DNA of 64,000 nucleotides from Microbacterium yannicii. Its GTDB lineage: Bacteria > Actinomycetota > Actinomycetes > Actinomycetales > Microbacteriaceae. Below, in pieces: positions 24,914-33,982 of this stretch; position 1 is the stretch's first letter; each line of letters opens with the position of its first letter. The position numbers and the translations under genes were made by a program. Under the pieces are notes generated by a model. The model had not been told where the DNA came from. It worked only from the letters and a program-made list of their open reading frames with translations, and searched no databases. The stretch covers positions 62,001 through 126,000 of the forward strand of contig NZ_JAMXMB010000037.1 of the NCBI RefSeq assembly GCF_024055635.1, given 5' to 3'.

Positions 24914-25728
24914 CGAGCTTCCTCCTCGTCGGGGCGTCCGACGGCCAGATAGGCGGCCGTCGACGTGTCGATCCGCGTGCATGCCACGAGCACCCGATGC
25001 TCATCGGCGAGTCCCGTGAGCGCCTCTCGTAGGCGGGCGCGGAGCGGGTCGCGTGCGGTCTGCTCCTCGTCGTTCGTGAGGGGTGCAGCCTGGGCCGGAA
25101 CCGCCAGCCAGGCGGCATCCTGCATCACACCGTCCGGCCGCGCCACGGTGGTGTGCGTGACGCGCCCCCAGTCGGCACGACCGAGGGCGGGCGGCTGCGC
25201 GCGCCGCAGGTCGTCGAACGGGTCGTCTTCGCGCTCGAGCCTCCACTCGACCACGACGCGATCGGTGCCGGGGCGGCCGTAGTAGTCGGGAACGAATCCC
25301 ACGCCTTCGCTGCGCAGCGAGGTGAAGTTGAAATGCGCGTTGCGTGCCAGCACAGGGTCGAACGTCCAGCGCATCGTGCGGTGGCCCCACCCGAGGGCGA
25401 CGGTGCGCTGGTGCTCCTTGGCGAGACGGCCGACGCCTGCGTCCTGGTAGGCCGTGTCGACGACGGCCGCCTGCGAGTAGTGGAACTCGCGGCCGTCGCG
25501 GTCTCGTCCGGCGAATCCGTAGGCGAAGCCGATGAGTTCGTCCTCGGTCGTGTAGACGCCGACGGCGGATCCGCCGTTGCGAGCCAGGGCGCTGAGAAGG
25601 TTCGGGTTGAGCGAGAACTCCGGACGTTCATAGCCGAACACGCGTGTGTACAGATCCGCGGCGGCACCGAACTGCTCACCAGAGGTGAGCGTCTCGGCCC
25701 GAAGCGACGAGGGGAACATGTGCGCCAT
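24910..25728 (-). CDS. GNAT-fold acetyltransferase-like protein (COG3375-type)
   Basis: A 272-aa protein; residues about 10-190 resemble the uncharacterised GNAT group with VGVYTTEDELIGFAYGFAGR, HYSQAAVVDTAYQDAGVGRLAKEHQR (acetyl-CoA loop, quoted in part) and MRWTFDPVLARNAHFNFTSL. The C-terminal part is variable. In such clusters it could N-acylate amino acids to make substrates for the NSAR-like enzyme; this is inference. ATG 25728 follows AGGAT by 7 bases. It is the first gene of the leftward operon that runs to the DmpA-type gene, divergent from the M20 peptidase across 106 bp of AT-rich DNA. Confidence 0.75.
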   Translation of the reverse strand: MAHMFPSSLRAETLTSGEQFGAAADLYTRVFGYERPEFSLNPNLLSALARNGGSAVGVYTTEDELIGFAYGFAGRDRDGREFHYSQAAVVDTAYQDAGVGRLAKEHQRTVALGWGHRTMRWTFDPVLARNAHFNFTSLRSEGVGFVPDYYGRPGTDRVVVEWRLEREDDPFDDLRRAQPPALGRADWGRVTHTTVARPDGVMQDAAWLAVPAQAAPLTNDEEQTARDPLRARLREALTGLADEHRVLVACTRIDTSTAAYLAVGRPDEEEAR

Positions 25729-25834
25729 GATACGAATCCTATGTTTGCGCGCGAGGCAGTCGGTTACCGAAAATAACGCACACATCGACCCGGATCAAGG
25801 AATAGATATGATTCAAAAGAGACGGGGAGGCAAC

Positions 25835-26959
25835 ATGACAGTCATTCGAGGCGGCGCGCCCGGCGACCTCCTGCGGCGTCTGGAACGGCTCGTGCGCATC
25901 GAGTCCCCGTCGCGCGACACGGCCGCCAGCGAGCGCATGGCGGATCAGCTCGCGCAGTGGTGGCAGGACGCCGGTGCGACCGTGCGGTTCGAGAGCACGG
26001 ATGCCGGCACGAGCCTCGTCGCCGAGGTCGCCGGCGAGGGCGACCCGCTGCTGCTCGTCGGCCATTCCGACACCGTCTGGGCGCGGGGCGCCCTCGACGG
26101 CGACGTGCCGTGGTCGATCGACGGCGACACCGTTCGCGGTCCCGGCGTCTACGACATGAAGAGCGGGCTGCTCGTCATGATCGCGGCGGTGGAGCGCCTC
26201 CGCGGCAGGCGCCATCGCGCCGTCCGTGCCGTCATCGTGTGCGACGAGGAGATCGGCTCGCCGACGACGCAGGCGCTGCTGCGACGCTGCGCCGAGGGCG
26301 TGTCGGGTGCGATCGGCTTCGAGTCCCCGCATCCGGACGGTGCTCTGAAGGTCGGCCGTCGCGGCAGCACCCGTCTGCGGCTGGAGGTGCAGGGGCGCGC
26401 ATCGCACGCCGCGCTCGACCCGGGCGCCGGTGTCTCTGCGATCGATGAGCTCGTCGACCAGCTGCTGCGCGTGCGCAGCGTCGTCACGGACCCCGCCCTG
26501 CCCTCCGAGGTGCTCTGCAACGTCGGCACGATCGCCGGAGGCGACCGCGCCAACGTCGTGCCGGCGGGGGCGCACGCCGAGATCGGGCTCAGATTCGTGG
26601 ATGCCGTCGCCGAGCGCCGCGTGCTGGCCGCGCTCGACGCGCTGACGCCGCTGCGTCCCGGCGCGGTCGTCAAGACCGGCATCCTCAGCAGCCGGCCCGC
26701 GTGGGCTGCGTCCGTGCGCGATCAGGAGCTTGTGGCTGCGATCGCGGACATCGGCAGAGGGATCGGCCAGGAGGTCGACGCGCGGCCCGCCAGCGGGGCG
26801 GGCGACACCAATCTGCTCGGAAGCCTCGGCATCCCGACGGTCGACGGCTTCGGACCGAGCGGCGGCGGCGCGCACGCCGTCACGGAGCACATCTCGCTGA
26901 CTTCGCTGGGCGAGCGCATCGGCCTCCTGGAGGCTGTGCTCGCCGCCGTGCCCGACTGA
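25835..26959 (+). CDS. M20 family metallopeptidase (glutamate carboxypeptidase-like)
   Basis: A 374-aa dizinc peptidase/deacylase. Metal ligands and catalytic residues are seen in LLVGHSDTVWARG (His and Asp), VYDMKSG (Asp), VCDEEIGSP (catalytic Glu and ligand Glu), GFESPHPDG and the final GGGAHAVTEHIS (His). Residues about 170-280 are the dimerisation lid. The family includes carboxypeptidase G2 and N-acyl-amino-acid deacylases. GGGGAGG lies 4 bases upstream of ATG 25835. Divergent from the GNAT-led operon, so both probably respond to the same signal. It may release free amino acids from N-acyl or gamma-glutamyl compounds. Confidence 0.88.
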   Translation: MTVIRGGAPGDLLRRLERLVRIESPSRDTAASERMADQLAQWWQDAGATVRFESTDAGTSLVAEVAGEGDPLLLVGHSDTVWARGALDGDVPWSIDGDTVRGPGVYDMKSGLLVMIAAVERLRGRRHRAVRAVIVCDEEIGSPTTQALLRRCAEGVSGAIGFESPHPDGALKVGRRGSTRLRLEVQGRASHAALDPGAGVSAIDELVDQLLRVRSVVTDPALPSEVLCNVGTIAGGDRANVVPAGAHAEIGLRFVDAVAERRVLAALDALTPLRPGAVVKTGILSSRPAWAASVRDQELVAAIADIGRGIGQEVDARPASGAGDTNLLGSLGIPTVDGFGPSGGGAHAVTEHISLTSLGERIGLLEAVLAAVPD

Positions 26960-27003
26960 CCTGGAGCGCCCGGCGGGCTCAGCCGGCCGCGGGCTCGACG
27001 TGT

Positions 27004-28104
27004 TCACCACGCGGCCGCCCCATCGTGCGGCGGAAGGGTCCGCCCGCTCGGGCTGATCAGATAGACCGTGCGGCGGCTGCGGGACCACGCCCTGTCGAAT
27101 GCGTCCCGCGGATAGGTGCGAAGTCCCGCCGCGCCGCCCGGGCTCGCCGGGTCGGCGACCAGCACGTTCCCGCGCGCATCGAACCCGCGGATCACGAGAA
27201 GATGCCCCGCCGTCGCGTAGTCGGCTCCCGGCAGTTCGCCGTCGCGGAACGAGATCGAGGCGACGAGCGGGATTCCGGAGCGTGTGAGCTGGTGCGCGTC
27301 GTGCAGCGACAGCAGGCGGGTGACGACGGCGCGCAAGCCCCACTCGCCGGCGAGCGCGACGTTGAACGCCCAGTTGCCTGTGCCGTCGTACGACGAGTCG
27401 TACACCGCGCGGGCGACCCAGGGCACGCGCGGGTCGGCGCCGGCGGGGGTCTCCGCCGACGCGTCCGAGGGGATGTCGACACCCCACGTCGACGCCACCA
27501 TCGTGAGGGAGGTCGGTGAGCACCACGCCGGCCCCCCGCCGCCGAGATCCTCGCGCGACGGGTAGGCGCGCTGCGAGAGGGGCGCCACGCTGACCGCATG
27601 CGGCGTCGTCGGAGGGCCCGGCTCGTCGGCCACAGGGGCGCCCGGCGCGCTGAAGCTCACCGTCGCGAGCCGGAGGGGACGAGCAGGTGCGGCCGACTCG
27701 TCGTGGAGGGTGAGGCGCAGCTGGACGGCATCCCACCGGTCCCCCGCCGCGGAGCGCAGGATGTCGGTGTCGACGATCGGGCGCCGTCGCGCGCTGCGAT
27801 CACCGGCGTGCTCCGTCGGCGCGCTGCGGCGATCGCCGACCGCTCCCCATCGCGCGAGCCACTGCCATGGGTGCCAACCGGTGTCGACGCTGCGCGCCCG
27901 GATCTCGATGTCGGCGCCGACGCCGGGGGCGAGGTTCCACGAAGCGATCGCCTCATCGGGGTGGACGCCTGCCGCGAACCCGGGCGCCAGCACGTCCGAC
28001 GTCCAGTGCGGACCCTCCCACCCCGTCGTCGCATCCGCGCGCACCAGGTGGGTGTGCCAGGCCCGGCCGGCCGGCTGCGGGGGGACGACAGGGTCGGAAG
28101 ACAC
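27004..28104 (-). CDS. C39-like (papain-fold) peptidase
   Basis: A 366-aa protein. The C-terminal half is a C39-like cysteine peptidase domain: GGPAWCSPTSLTMVAS near residue 195 carries the nucleophile Cys, AGHLLVIRGFDARGNVLVAD near 315 carries the His and Asp. The N-terminal 180 residues look like a beta-rich accessory domain. I see no signal peptide, which is unusual for a protease of this group. The GTG at 28104 has GGAGA 5 bases upstream and lies just after a perfect inverted repeat, so it is preferred over an ATG at 28143. Convergent with the M20 gene and divergent from the peptide importer operon. Confidence 0.8.
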   Translation of the reverse strand: MSSDPVVPPQPAGRAWHTHLVRADATTGWEGPHWTSDVLAPGFAAGVHPDEAIASWNLAPGVGADIEIRARSVDTGWHPWQWLARWGAVGDRRSAPTEHAGDRSARRRPIVDTDILRSAAGDRWDAVQLRLTLHDESAAPARPLRLATVSFSAPGAPVADEPGPPTTPHAVSVAPLSQRAYPSREDLGGGGPAWCSPTSLTMVASTWGVDIPSDASAETPAGADPRVPWVARAVYDSSYDGTGNWAFNVALAGEWGLRAVVTRLLSLHDAHQLTRSGIPLVASISFRDGELPGADYATAGHLLVIRGFDARGNVLVADPASPGGAAGLRTYPRDAFDRAWSRSRRTVYLISPSGRTLPPHDGAAAW

Positions 28105-28123
28105 GCGTTCTCCATTCGGATGG

Positions 28124-28144
28124 GATGATCCGCTACGGATCATC
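28124..28144. promoter_or_regulatory. GATGATCCG-CTA-CGGATCATC inverted repeat
   Basis: A perfect 9-bp inverted repeat with a 3-base centre, 20 bases upstream of the C39-like GTG. It could be an operator or a hairpin in the leader RNA. Its presence supports the downstream GTG as the true start. Confidence 0.55.
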
Positions 28145-28247
28145 GACTTCCAGAGATTTGATCGTCGAGCCCGAGAGGTGAGCGGAATGTACCGTTCAAC
28201 TCTCGGTTAGTGGCCCAATCTCCGATACCACCGACCTGTGCGTGCAC

Positions 28248-28261
28248 ATTGTGCACACAAT
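28248..28261. promoter_or_regulatory. ATTGTG-CA-CACAAT inverted repeat
   Basis: A perfect 6-bp inverted repeat with a 2-base centre, inside a longer stretch with two GTGCAC copies (28242-28256). The form resembles GntR- or LacI-type operators. The assignment is a guess. Confidence 0.4.
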
Positions 28262-28387
28262 GCTCCGCACCAGCCGTGCTCAGACTACGCGTCCACCCGT
28301 CGTCGGGTAGTTACAGTCTGATGAAGATCGGGTACAAATACGTTGACCGAGGGTTCAGCATGATGTTGCATTGCTGCATCCCCTGAA

Positions 28388-28402
28388 GTCCGGATTCCGG
28401 AC
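28388..28402. promoter_or_regulatory. GTCCGGA-T-TCCGGAC near-palindrome in importer leader
   Basis: Perfect 7-bp arms around a single base, 24 bases before the ATG of the substrate-binding protein gene. A likely operator or leader hairpin for the importer operon. Confidence 0.5.
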
Positions 28403-28425
28403 CTCGCCCCGATGGAAGGACTCAC

Positions 28426-30294
28426 ATGCGATCTCGGCACCGCAAACATCTGATCCGCGCGATGTCACTCGTCGCCGCGGCTGCGCTCATCGTGGCTCCG
28501 GCGGCCGCGGCGAACGCCGCCGCTCCCACCCGCGTCCACGCTGCGGACCCGTCCGATTCTCCCTCGTCCGGCGACGATGCCAAGACCATGCGGATCGCGA
28601 CGGCCGGATTCGTCGACACCTTCAACCCGTTCGTGTCGATCTACCTGCTGCCGACGAACCTCATCCGCTACATGTACGAGAACCTCGTTCAGAACAGCGA
28701 TGTCGACGGGTCGCCGACGAAGGGCCTCGCCGACCACTGGGACGTGAGCGACGGCGGCAAGACGTGGACCTTCACGCTTCAGGACGACCTGGAGTGGTCG
28801 GACGGCGAGCCCATCACCTCCGCCGACGTGAAGTACACGTTCGACCAGATGATGAGCGTGCCGGAGCTCAGCGTGGCCAACGGCAACCTGGTCACCAACT
28901 TCGACAGCGTCGACGCGCCCGACGACAAGACCGTCGTCATCAACCTCAAGGAGGCGCAGGCGCCGAACCCGGCCATCGAGATCCCGATCGTCCCGGAGCA
29001 CATCTGGTCCGAGATCTCGAACCCCGCCGAGTATGCGAACGACACGGACGTCGTCGGCTCCGGCCCGTTCCTGCTGGAGAGCTACGAGGCGAACCAGTTC
29101 ATCACCCTCAAGGCGAACCCGACCTTCTGGGACGGCGCGCCGAAGATCGACAAGATCCAGTACGTCTACTACACGAACTCCGATGCACAGGTGCAGGCGC
29201 TGCGTTCGGGTGACGTCGACTTCGTCTCAGGCCTGACGCCGACGCAGTTCGACGCGCTCAAGGGCGCCGACGGCATCACCGTCCACTCCGGCATCGGCCG
29301 CCGCTACTCGTCGTTCAGCATCAACAGCGGCCTCAAGACGGTCGACGGGCGTCCGTTCGGCACCGGCAACCCCGCCCTGCAGGACGTCGAGGTGCGCCAG
29401 GCCATCCGGCTCGGCACCGACACCGCCACGCTGCTGGACAAGGTCCTCGGCGGCCTCGGCGACCCGGGCACGAGCTTCATCCCGGCCTCGTATCCGCAGT
29501 GGACTCTCCCGACGGACGACCCCGCGGTGACGGAGCTCGCCTACGACCCCGAGAAGGCGCAGGAGAAGCTGGATGCCGCCGGCTGGACCGTCGGCGAGGA
29601 CGGCATCCGCACCAAGGATGGCCAGAAGCTGTCGATCCGCCTGACGGTGGATGCCTCCGACCCCACCGAGCAGTCGATCGCGCAGTACTTCCAGCCGTGG
29701 ATGAAAGAGATCGGCATCGACGTGCAGATCGTCTCGACCGACTCCGACACGATCAGTGCCGTGGCCGTCTCCGGCGACTACGACATCTACCTGAGCGGCT
29801 GGAGCATCGGGCCGGACCCGGACTACCAGCTGGGCATCAACACGTGCGCGGCCCTTCCCACCGAGACCGACGGCACCGGTGCCACCAACCAGGACGGCTG
29901 GTGCAACGCCGAGTTCGACGAGATGTACCAGGAGCAGCGCACCGAGACCGACCCGGCCAAGCGTGAGGCGATCGTGCACGACATGCTCGCGCTCAACTTC
30001 ACCGACACGGCGCAGATCACGTACTGGTACGCGAGCGGCCTCGAGGCCTATCGCTCCGACCGCTTCACGGACTTCCGCATGATGCCCGCCGACGGCGGCA
30101 TCATCGCCAACCAGTCCGGGTACTGGGGCTTCAAGGACGTGGCGCCGGTGAGCGCCGACGGCGGCAGCGCCGCGGCGGCATCCGATGGTCCCAACGTCGG
30201 CCTCATCGTGACGGGTGTCGTGATCGCCGTCATCGTGATCGGCGTGATCGTCTACTTCGTGGTCCGGCGGCGCAAGAGCGCTGACGTAGAGTGA
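28426..30294 (+). CDS. Oligopeptide-type ABC substrate-binding protein (SBP_bac_5) with C-terminal membrane anchor
   Basis: A 622-aa family 5 binding protein. A Sec signal peptide (about 1-32, with HLIRAMSLVAAAALIVAPAA) ends at Ala residues with no lipobox cysteine. The body shows SDGGKTWTFTLQDDLEWSDG near 105, GPFLLESYEANQFITLKANP near 205 and GYWGFKDVAP near 565. Residues about 591-613 (VGLIVTGVVIAVIVIGVIVY) form a transmembrane helix followed by RRRK, so the protein is anchored by its C-terminus instead of by a lipid. It is first in the importer operon; a strong hairpin separates it from the permease genes. It probably captures peptides for the intracellular peptidases. Confidence 0.9.
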   Translation: MRSRHRKHLIRAMSLVAAAALIVAPAAAANAAAPTRVHAADPSDSPSSGDDAKTMRIATAGFVDTFNPFVSIYLLPTNLIRYMYENLVQNSDVDGSPTKGLADHWDVSDGGKTWTFTLQDDLEWSDGEPITSADVKYTFDQMMSVPELSVANGNLVTNFDSVDAPDDKTVVINLKEAQAPNPAIEIPIVPEHIWSEISNPAEYANDTDVVGSGPFLLESYEANQFITLKANPTFWDGAPKIDKIQYVYYTNSDAQVQALRSGDVDFVSGLTPTQFDALKGADGITVHSGIGRRYSSFSINSGLKTVDGRPFGTGNPALQDVEVRQAIRLGTDTATLLDKVLGGLGDPGTSFIPASYPQWTLPTDDPAVTELAYDPEKAQEKLDAAGWTVGEDGIRTKDGQKLSIRLTVDASDPTEQSIAQYFQPWMKEIGIDVQIVSTDSDTISAVAVSGDYDIYLSGWSIGPDPDYQLGINTCAALPTETDGTGATNQDGWCNAEFDEMYQEQRTETDPAKREAIVHDMLALNFTDTAQITYWYASGLEAYRSDRFTDFRMMPADGGIIANQSGYWGFKDVAPVSADGGSAAAASDGPNVGLIVTGVVIAVIVIGVIVYFVVRRRKSADVE

Positions 30295-30300
30295 TCCCTT

Positions 30301-30331
30301 CGGTGGCCGCGGCGACTCGCCGCGGCCACCG
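30301..30331 (+). terminator. Intercistronic 13-bp perfect hairpin
   Basis: Arms CGGTGGCCGCGGC and its complement enclose a 5-base loop (GACTC), 6 bases after the binding-protein stop and before the permease gene. There is no T-run. It may stop part of the transcripts or stabilise the 5' message so that the binding protein outnumbers the permease. Confidence 0.7.
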
Positions 30332-30379
30332 CAGCACGCACGCCCGCATGATCCGATCCCATGACCAGCGAAGAAGCGC

Positions 30380-31420
30380 ATGAGTAGTACAGTCCCCCCC
30401 ACCGAGGCGGTGATCCTCGAAGAGCAGGGCGAAGCCTCTGTCCGCAGCAGCCCGGCGCTGAAGTTCGCGCTCGGCAAGATCGGCGGGGCCTTCATCAGCC
30501 TCGCGATGGTGATCCTCCTCGGGTTCTTCGCCTTCAAGATCCTTCCGGGCGACCCGGTCGCCAAGCTCGCTCGAGAGCATCCCATGTCGCCCGAGCAGAT
30601 GGCGCAGCTCCGGGCGCAGCTCGGTCTCGACAAACCGCTCTGGCAGCAGTTCGGCGACTACCTCGTCAACGTCTTCACACTCAACTTCGGCGAGAGCTAC
30701 GTCTACAAGCAGAGCGTCGCGTCGCTCATCGGCGACTACTTCTGGAACACGATCCTGCTCACGGGAACGTCTGCGGTCATCGCGATCACGCTCGGTCTGT
30801 GGCTCGGGCAGAAGGCGGGATGGCGGCCCGGCTCGCGGTTCGACAACGTCACGACCGGGACGTCGCTCGTGCTGTGGTCGGTCCCGACCTTCTGGCTCGC
30901 CCTCATCCTGCTCATGGTCTTCGGCGGAACGCTGCACTGGTTCCCGACCGGAGGCATGGTCTCGCCCGACCCGCCCGACGACGCGGTGGGCAAGGTGCTC
31001 GATGTCGTCTGGCACATGGTGCTGCCCGTGACGACCATGGTCGCCGTCGTGTACGCGCAGTACGTCATGGTGATGCGCGCCTCCGTGATGGAGGAGAAGA
31101 GCGCGGACTACCTGATCACGGCTCGTGCGAAGGGCCTGAGGGACGACGACCTCCGGACACGCCACGCGGTGCCCAACGCGCTGCTGCCGACGGTGACGCT
31201 GGTGTTCCTGCACATCGGCGGACTCGTCGCCGGCGCGGTGACCGTCGAGACCGTCTTCTCCTGGCCGGGTCTGGGCAAGCTGACGTACCAGGCCATTCAG
31301 GGCCCGGACCTGCCGCTGCTGCAGGGGACCTTCGTGGTCTTCTCCGCGATCATCATCTTCACGAACCTCGTCGCGGACTTCGTCTACCGACGGCTCGACC
31401 CGAGAGTGAGGCGCGGATGA
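30380..31420 (+). CDS. Oligopeptide-type ABC transporter permease (DppB/OppB-like)
   Basis: A 346-aa inner-membrane permease with about six helices. After a soluble 30-residue N-terminus come ISLAMVILLGFFAFKILPGDP, typical of DppB proteins, TLNFGESYVYKQSV and the EAA loop region KSADYLITARAKGLRDDDL, then VTLVFLHIGGLVAGAVTVETVFSWPGLGKLTY (shown in part), the DppB signature. Its stop overlaps the next permease start (ATGA). Together with the partner permease it forms the channel for peptides delivered by the upstream binding protein. Confidence 0.92.
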   Translation: MSSTVPPTEAVILEEQGEASVRSSPALKFALGKIGGAFISLAMVILLGFFAFKILPGDPVAKLAREHPMSPEQMAQLRAQLGLDKPLWQQFGDYLVNVFTLNFGESYVYKQSVASLIGDYFWNTILLTGTSAVIAITLGLWLGQKAGWRPGSRFDNVTTGTSLVLWSVPTFWLALILLMVFGGTLHWFPTGGMVSPDPPDDAVGKVLDVVWHMVLPVTTMVAVVYAQYVMVMRASVMEEKSADYLITARAKGLRDDDLRTRHAVPNALLPTVTLVFLHIGGLVAGAVTVETVFSWPGLGKLTYQAIQGPDLPLLQGTFVVFSAIIIFTNLVADFVYRRLDPRVRRG

Positions 31421-32334
31421 GCGGCTCCATCAGCACCACCGTGCGGTCGCCGCGCAGCATGGCGTGGGCGCGCCGCCGGCGCGCGTTCGGCGCCTTCTGC
31501 CGGGAGTTCTCGCGCAGTCGCGCGGGCATGATCGGCTTCGGCTTCCTGGTCGTGATCATCGCGCTGGCGCTGCTGGCCCCGGTGATCGCTCCGGCCTGGA
31601 TGCTGGATGTCACGAAGCTCCTCGACCAGCCCCGTTTCGCCCCTCCTTCGCTCGAGCATCCCCTCGGCACCGACGATCAGGGACGGGAGCTGTGGGTGCG
31701 GATGATCTGGGGTGCCCGCGTGTCGCTCCTGGTCGGCTTCGCCGCCACCGCCGTCTCGATGATCATCGGGACCGTGGTCGGCATCGCCGCCGGGCACTTC
31801 ACCGGCTGGACGGGCGGGCTGTTGATGCGCATCATCGACTTCTTCCTGGTGCTGCCGTCCCTGATCCTCGCGATCGTGCTCTCGGTCGTGCTCTCGCGCG
31901 GCGTCTGGACCATCGTCATCGCGATCGGGCTCACGTCGTGGGCCGGTACCGCCCGCGTGGTGCGCGCACAGACGCTGTCGGTGGAGTCGCGGGAGTACAT
32001 CGAGCGCGCGCGCGTGCTCGGCGCTGGGCACTGGCACATCATCGTCAAGCACCTGCTCCCCGCCGTGCTGCCGCTGGTGCTCGCGAACACGACGCTGACC
32101 GTCGGCTCGGCGATCATCGCCGAGTCCACGCTGTCGTTCCTGGGACTCGGAGACGCGACCCTGCAGTCGTGGGGCTCGGTTCTGAAGAACTCGATGGACG
32201 TCTCCGCCGCGACCGCGGGGTACTGGTGGTACGTCCTCGTCCCGGGCATCGCCATCGTGCTCGTCGTCCTCGCGTTCACCCTCGTCGGACGGGCCGTCGA
32301 AACGATCGTCAACCCGACGCTGAGGAGCCGCTGA
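31417..32334 (+). CDS. Oligopeptide-type ABC transporter permease (DppC/OppC-like)
   Basis: A 305-aa partner permease. It has the N-terminal OppC-type helix (MIGFGFLVVIIALALLAPVI), EHPLGTDDQGRELWVRMIWGARVSL (in part) that is characteristic of DppC, and the EAA loop ESREYIERARVLGAGHWHII followed by AESTLSFLGLG. It ends 1 base before the ATPase start, so the operon is tightly packed. Confidence 0.92.
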   Translation: MSGSISTTVRSPRSMAWARRRRAFGAFCREFSRSRAGMIGFGFLVVIIALALLAPVIAPAWMLDVTKLLDQPRFAPPSLEHPLGTDDQGRELWVRMIWGARVSLLVGFAATAVSMIIGTVVGIAAGHFTGWTGGLLMRIIDFFLVLPSLILAIVLSVVLSRGVWTIVIAIGLTSWAGTARVVRAQTLSVESREYIERARVLGAGHWHIIVKHLLPAVLPLVLANTTLTVGSAIIAESTLSFLGLGDATLQSWGSVLKNSMDVSAATAGYWWYVLVPGIAIVLVVLAFTLVGRAVETIVNPTLRSR

Positions 32335-32335
32335 G

Positions 32336-33982
32336 ATGCCGGATCTGACATTCGACGACGTCTCGATCGTCTACCGCACGAGCGGTCGCAACGACCGGGG
32401 CGCGATCACCGCCGTCAAGAACGTCACGCTCAAGCTCCCCGCCGGCGGGACACTGGGCGTGGCGGGCGAGTCCGGTTCGGGCAAGTCCACGCTCGCCATG
32501 AGCGTCCTGCGGCTGCTGCCGCCCAACGCGACGATCGAGGGTCGCGTGCTCATCGGCGATACCGCCATGGCCGATCTGCGTTTCGGTGAGCTGCGCGCGC
32601 TGCGCTGGGCCGAGGCATCCATCGTGTTCCAGGGGGCGATGCACTCGCTCAACCCGGTCCGCACGGTGGGGCAGCAGATCCTCGAAGCGCTCGAGCTGCA
32701 TGTCGCGGACGGCTGGAAGACCGACAAGGCGCGCAAGGCCCGGGTCGCCGAACTGCTCCAGGACGTCGACCTGCTCCCGGCCAAGGCCGATGCGTACCCG
32801 CACGAGCTGTCGGGCGGGCAGAAGCAGCGCGTGATGATCGCGATGGCGCTCGCGTGCGAGCCCGACATCATCATCGCCGACGAGCCGACCACGGCTCTCG
32901 ACGTCATCGTGCAGAAGCAGATCCTCGACATGATCAGCATGCTCGTAGCCGAGCGCGGGATCTCGATGATGATGATCAGCCATGACCTGTCCGTGCTCGC
33001 CACGGCGTGCGAGCGGATCGCCATCATGCGCGACGGCGAGCTGCTCGAAGTCGGCGACGCGTACGAGGTGTGCACCGACCCGCAGCATCCGTACACGCGC
33101 CAGCTCGCGGAGGCGTTCCCGACCATCGGCGATCCGGCGTCACGTCTGAATCCGGTGACGCGTCGGGGTGACTCGGCGGACCGGAGCACCCGCAGCCTCA
33201 CGGGCGACGTGCTGCTGGAGGCGCAGGGCGTGACGGTGACCTACCACGGACGCGGCAAGCCGGTCGCCGCGGTCAAGAACGTCGACCTGACGCTGCGGCG
33301 CGGCGAGATCCTCGCGCTCGTCGGGCAGTCGGGATCGGGCAAGACCACTCTGGCGCGGACCATCGTCGGCCTGCAGCATCCCGACGAGGGCTCGGTCATC
33401 CGCTTCCGCGGCAAAGACATCCCCCGCAAGGGACGCGCGCTGCGCGAGTTCCGCAGCGAAGTCCAGATGGTGCTGCAGGATCCGTCGGCTGCGCTGAACC
33501 CGAAGCTCAGCATCTACGAATCCGTGGCCGAGGGGTTGCGCGTGCAGCGATACCCGGGCGACGAGCAGGAGCGCGTGGCGCAGGGGCTGACCGACGCCGA
33601 GCTCACGCCGCCGGAGCGGTTCTTCACCGCGATCCCGCAGGAGCTCTCGGGCGGACAGCGCCAGCGCGCCGTGATCGCCGGTGCGCTCGCGGTCGGGCCG
33701 CAGCTGCTGGTCGCGGACGAACCGGTCGCATCGCTGGACGCCTCCGTGCGAGGCGAGATCCTGGCGCTGATCCTGTCGCTCCGCGATCGACTCGACCTGA
33801 GTGCGCTCGTGATCACGCACGACCTGGGGCTCGCCTGGAACATCGCCGACACCGTCGCGGTGATGTACGAGGGCGCGCTCGTGGAGTACGGCACGACCGA
33901 GCAGGTCCTCCTCGATCCCCAGCACGAGTACACGCGGCGCCTGCTGGCGGCGGCGCCCACGATCGAACGGCGGCTCACGTGA
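32336..33982 (+). CDS. ABC transporter ATPase with two fused nucleotide-binding domains (DppD-DppF-like)
   Basis: A 548-aa protein carrying two complete ATPase domains. NBD1: Walker A GESGSGKST near 43, signature LSGGQKQRV near 158, Walker B IIIADEPTTALD near 178. NBD2: Walker A GQSGSGKTT near 332, signature LSGGQRQR near 437 and Walker B LLVADEPVASLD near 458. This merges the DppD and DppF subunits that are separate in most proteobacteria, a common actinobacterial form. It energises peptide uptake with the two permeases before it. The stop overlaps the LD-carboxypeptidase start (GTGA). Confidence 0.92.
   Translation: MPDLTFDDVSIVYRTSGRNDRGAITAVKNVTLKLPAGGTLGVAGESGSGKSTLAMSVLRLLPPNATIEGRVLIGDTAMADLRFGELRALRWAEASIVFQGAMHSLNPVRTVGQQILEALELHVADGWKTDKARKARVAELLQDVDLLPAKADAYPHELSGGQKQRVMIAMALACEPDIIIADEPTTALDVIVQKQILDMISMLVAERGISMMMISHDLSVLATACERIAIMRDGELLEVGDAYEVCTDPQHPYTRQLAEAFPTIGDPASRLNPVTRRGDSADRSTRSLTGDVLLEAQGVTVTYHGRGKPVAAVKNVDLTLRRGEILALVGQSGSGKTTLARTIVGLQHPDEGSVIRFRGKDIPRKGRALREFRSEVQMVLQDPSAALNPKLSIYESVAEGLRVQRYPGDEQERVAQGLTDAELTPPERFFTAIPQELSGGQRQRAVIAGALAVGPQLLVADEPVASLDASVRGEILALILSLRDRLDLSALVITHDLGLAWNIADTVAVMYEGALVEYGTTEQVLLDPQHEYTRRLLAAAPTIERRLT

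Larger units (their letters stand above)
28105..28425. promoter_or_regulatory. 321-bp divergent intergenic region with several inverted repeats
   Basis: The region between the C39-like peptidase and the peptide importer holds no gene. It contains three inverted repeats listed separately (28124-28144, 28248-28261, 28388-28402) and AT-richer patches typical of promoters, such as GGGTACAAATACGTTGACC near 28331. Regulator binding is inference; candidate regulators in the window are the SIS-domain protein and none adjacent. Confidence 0.45.
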
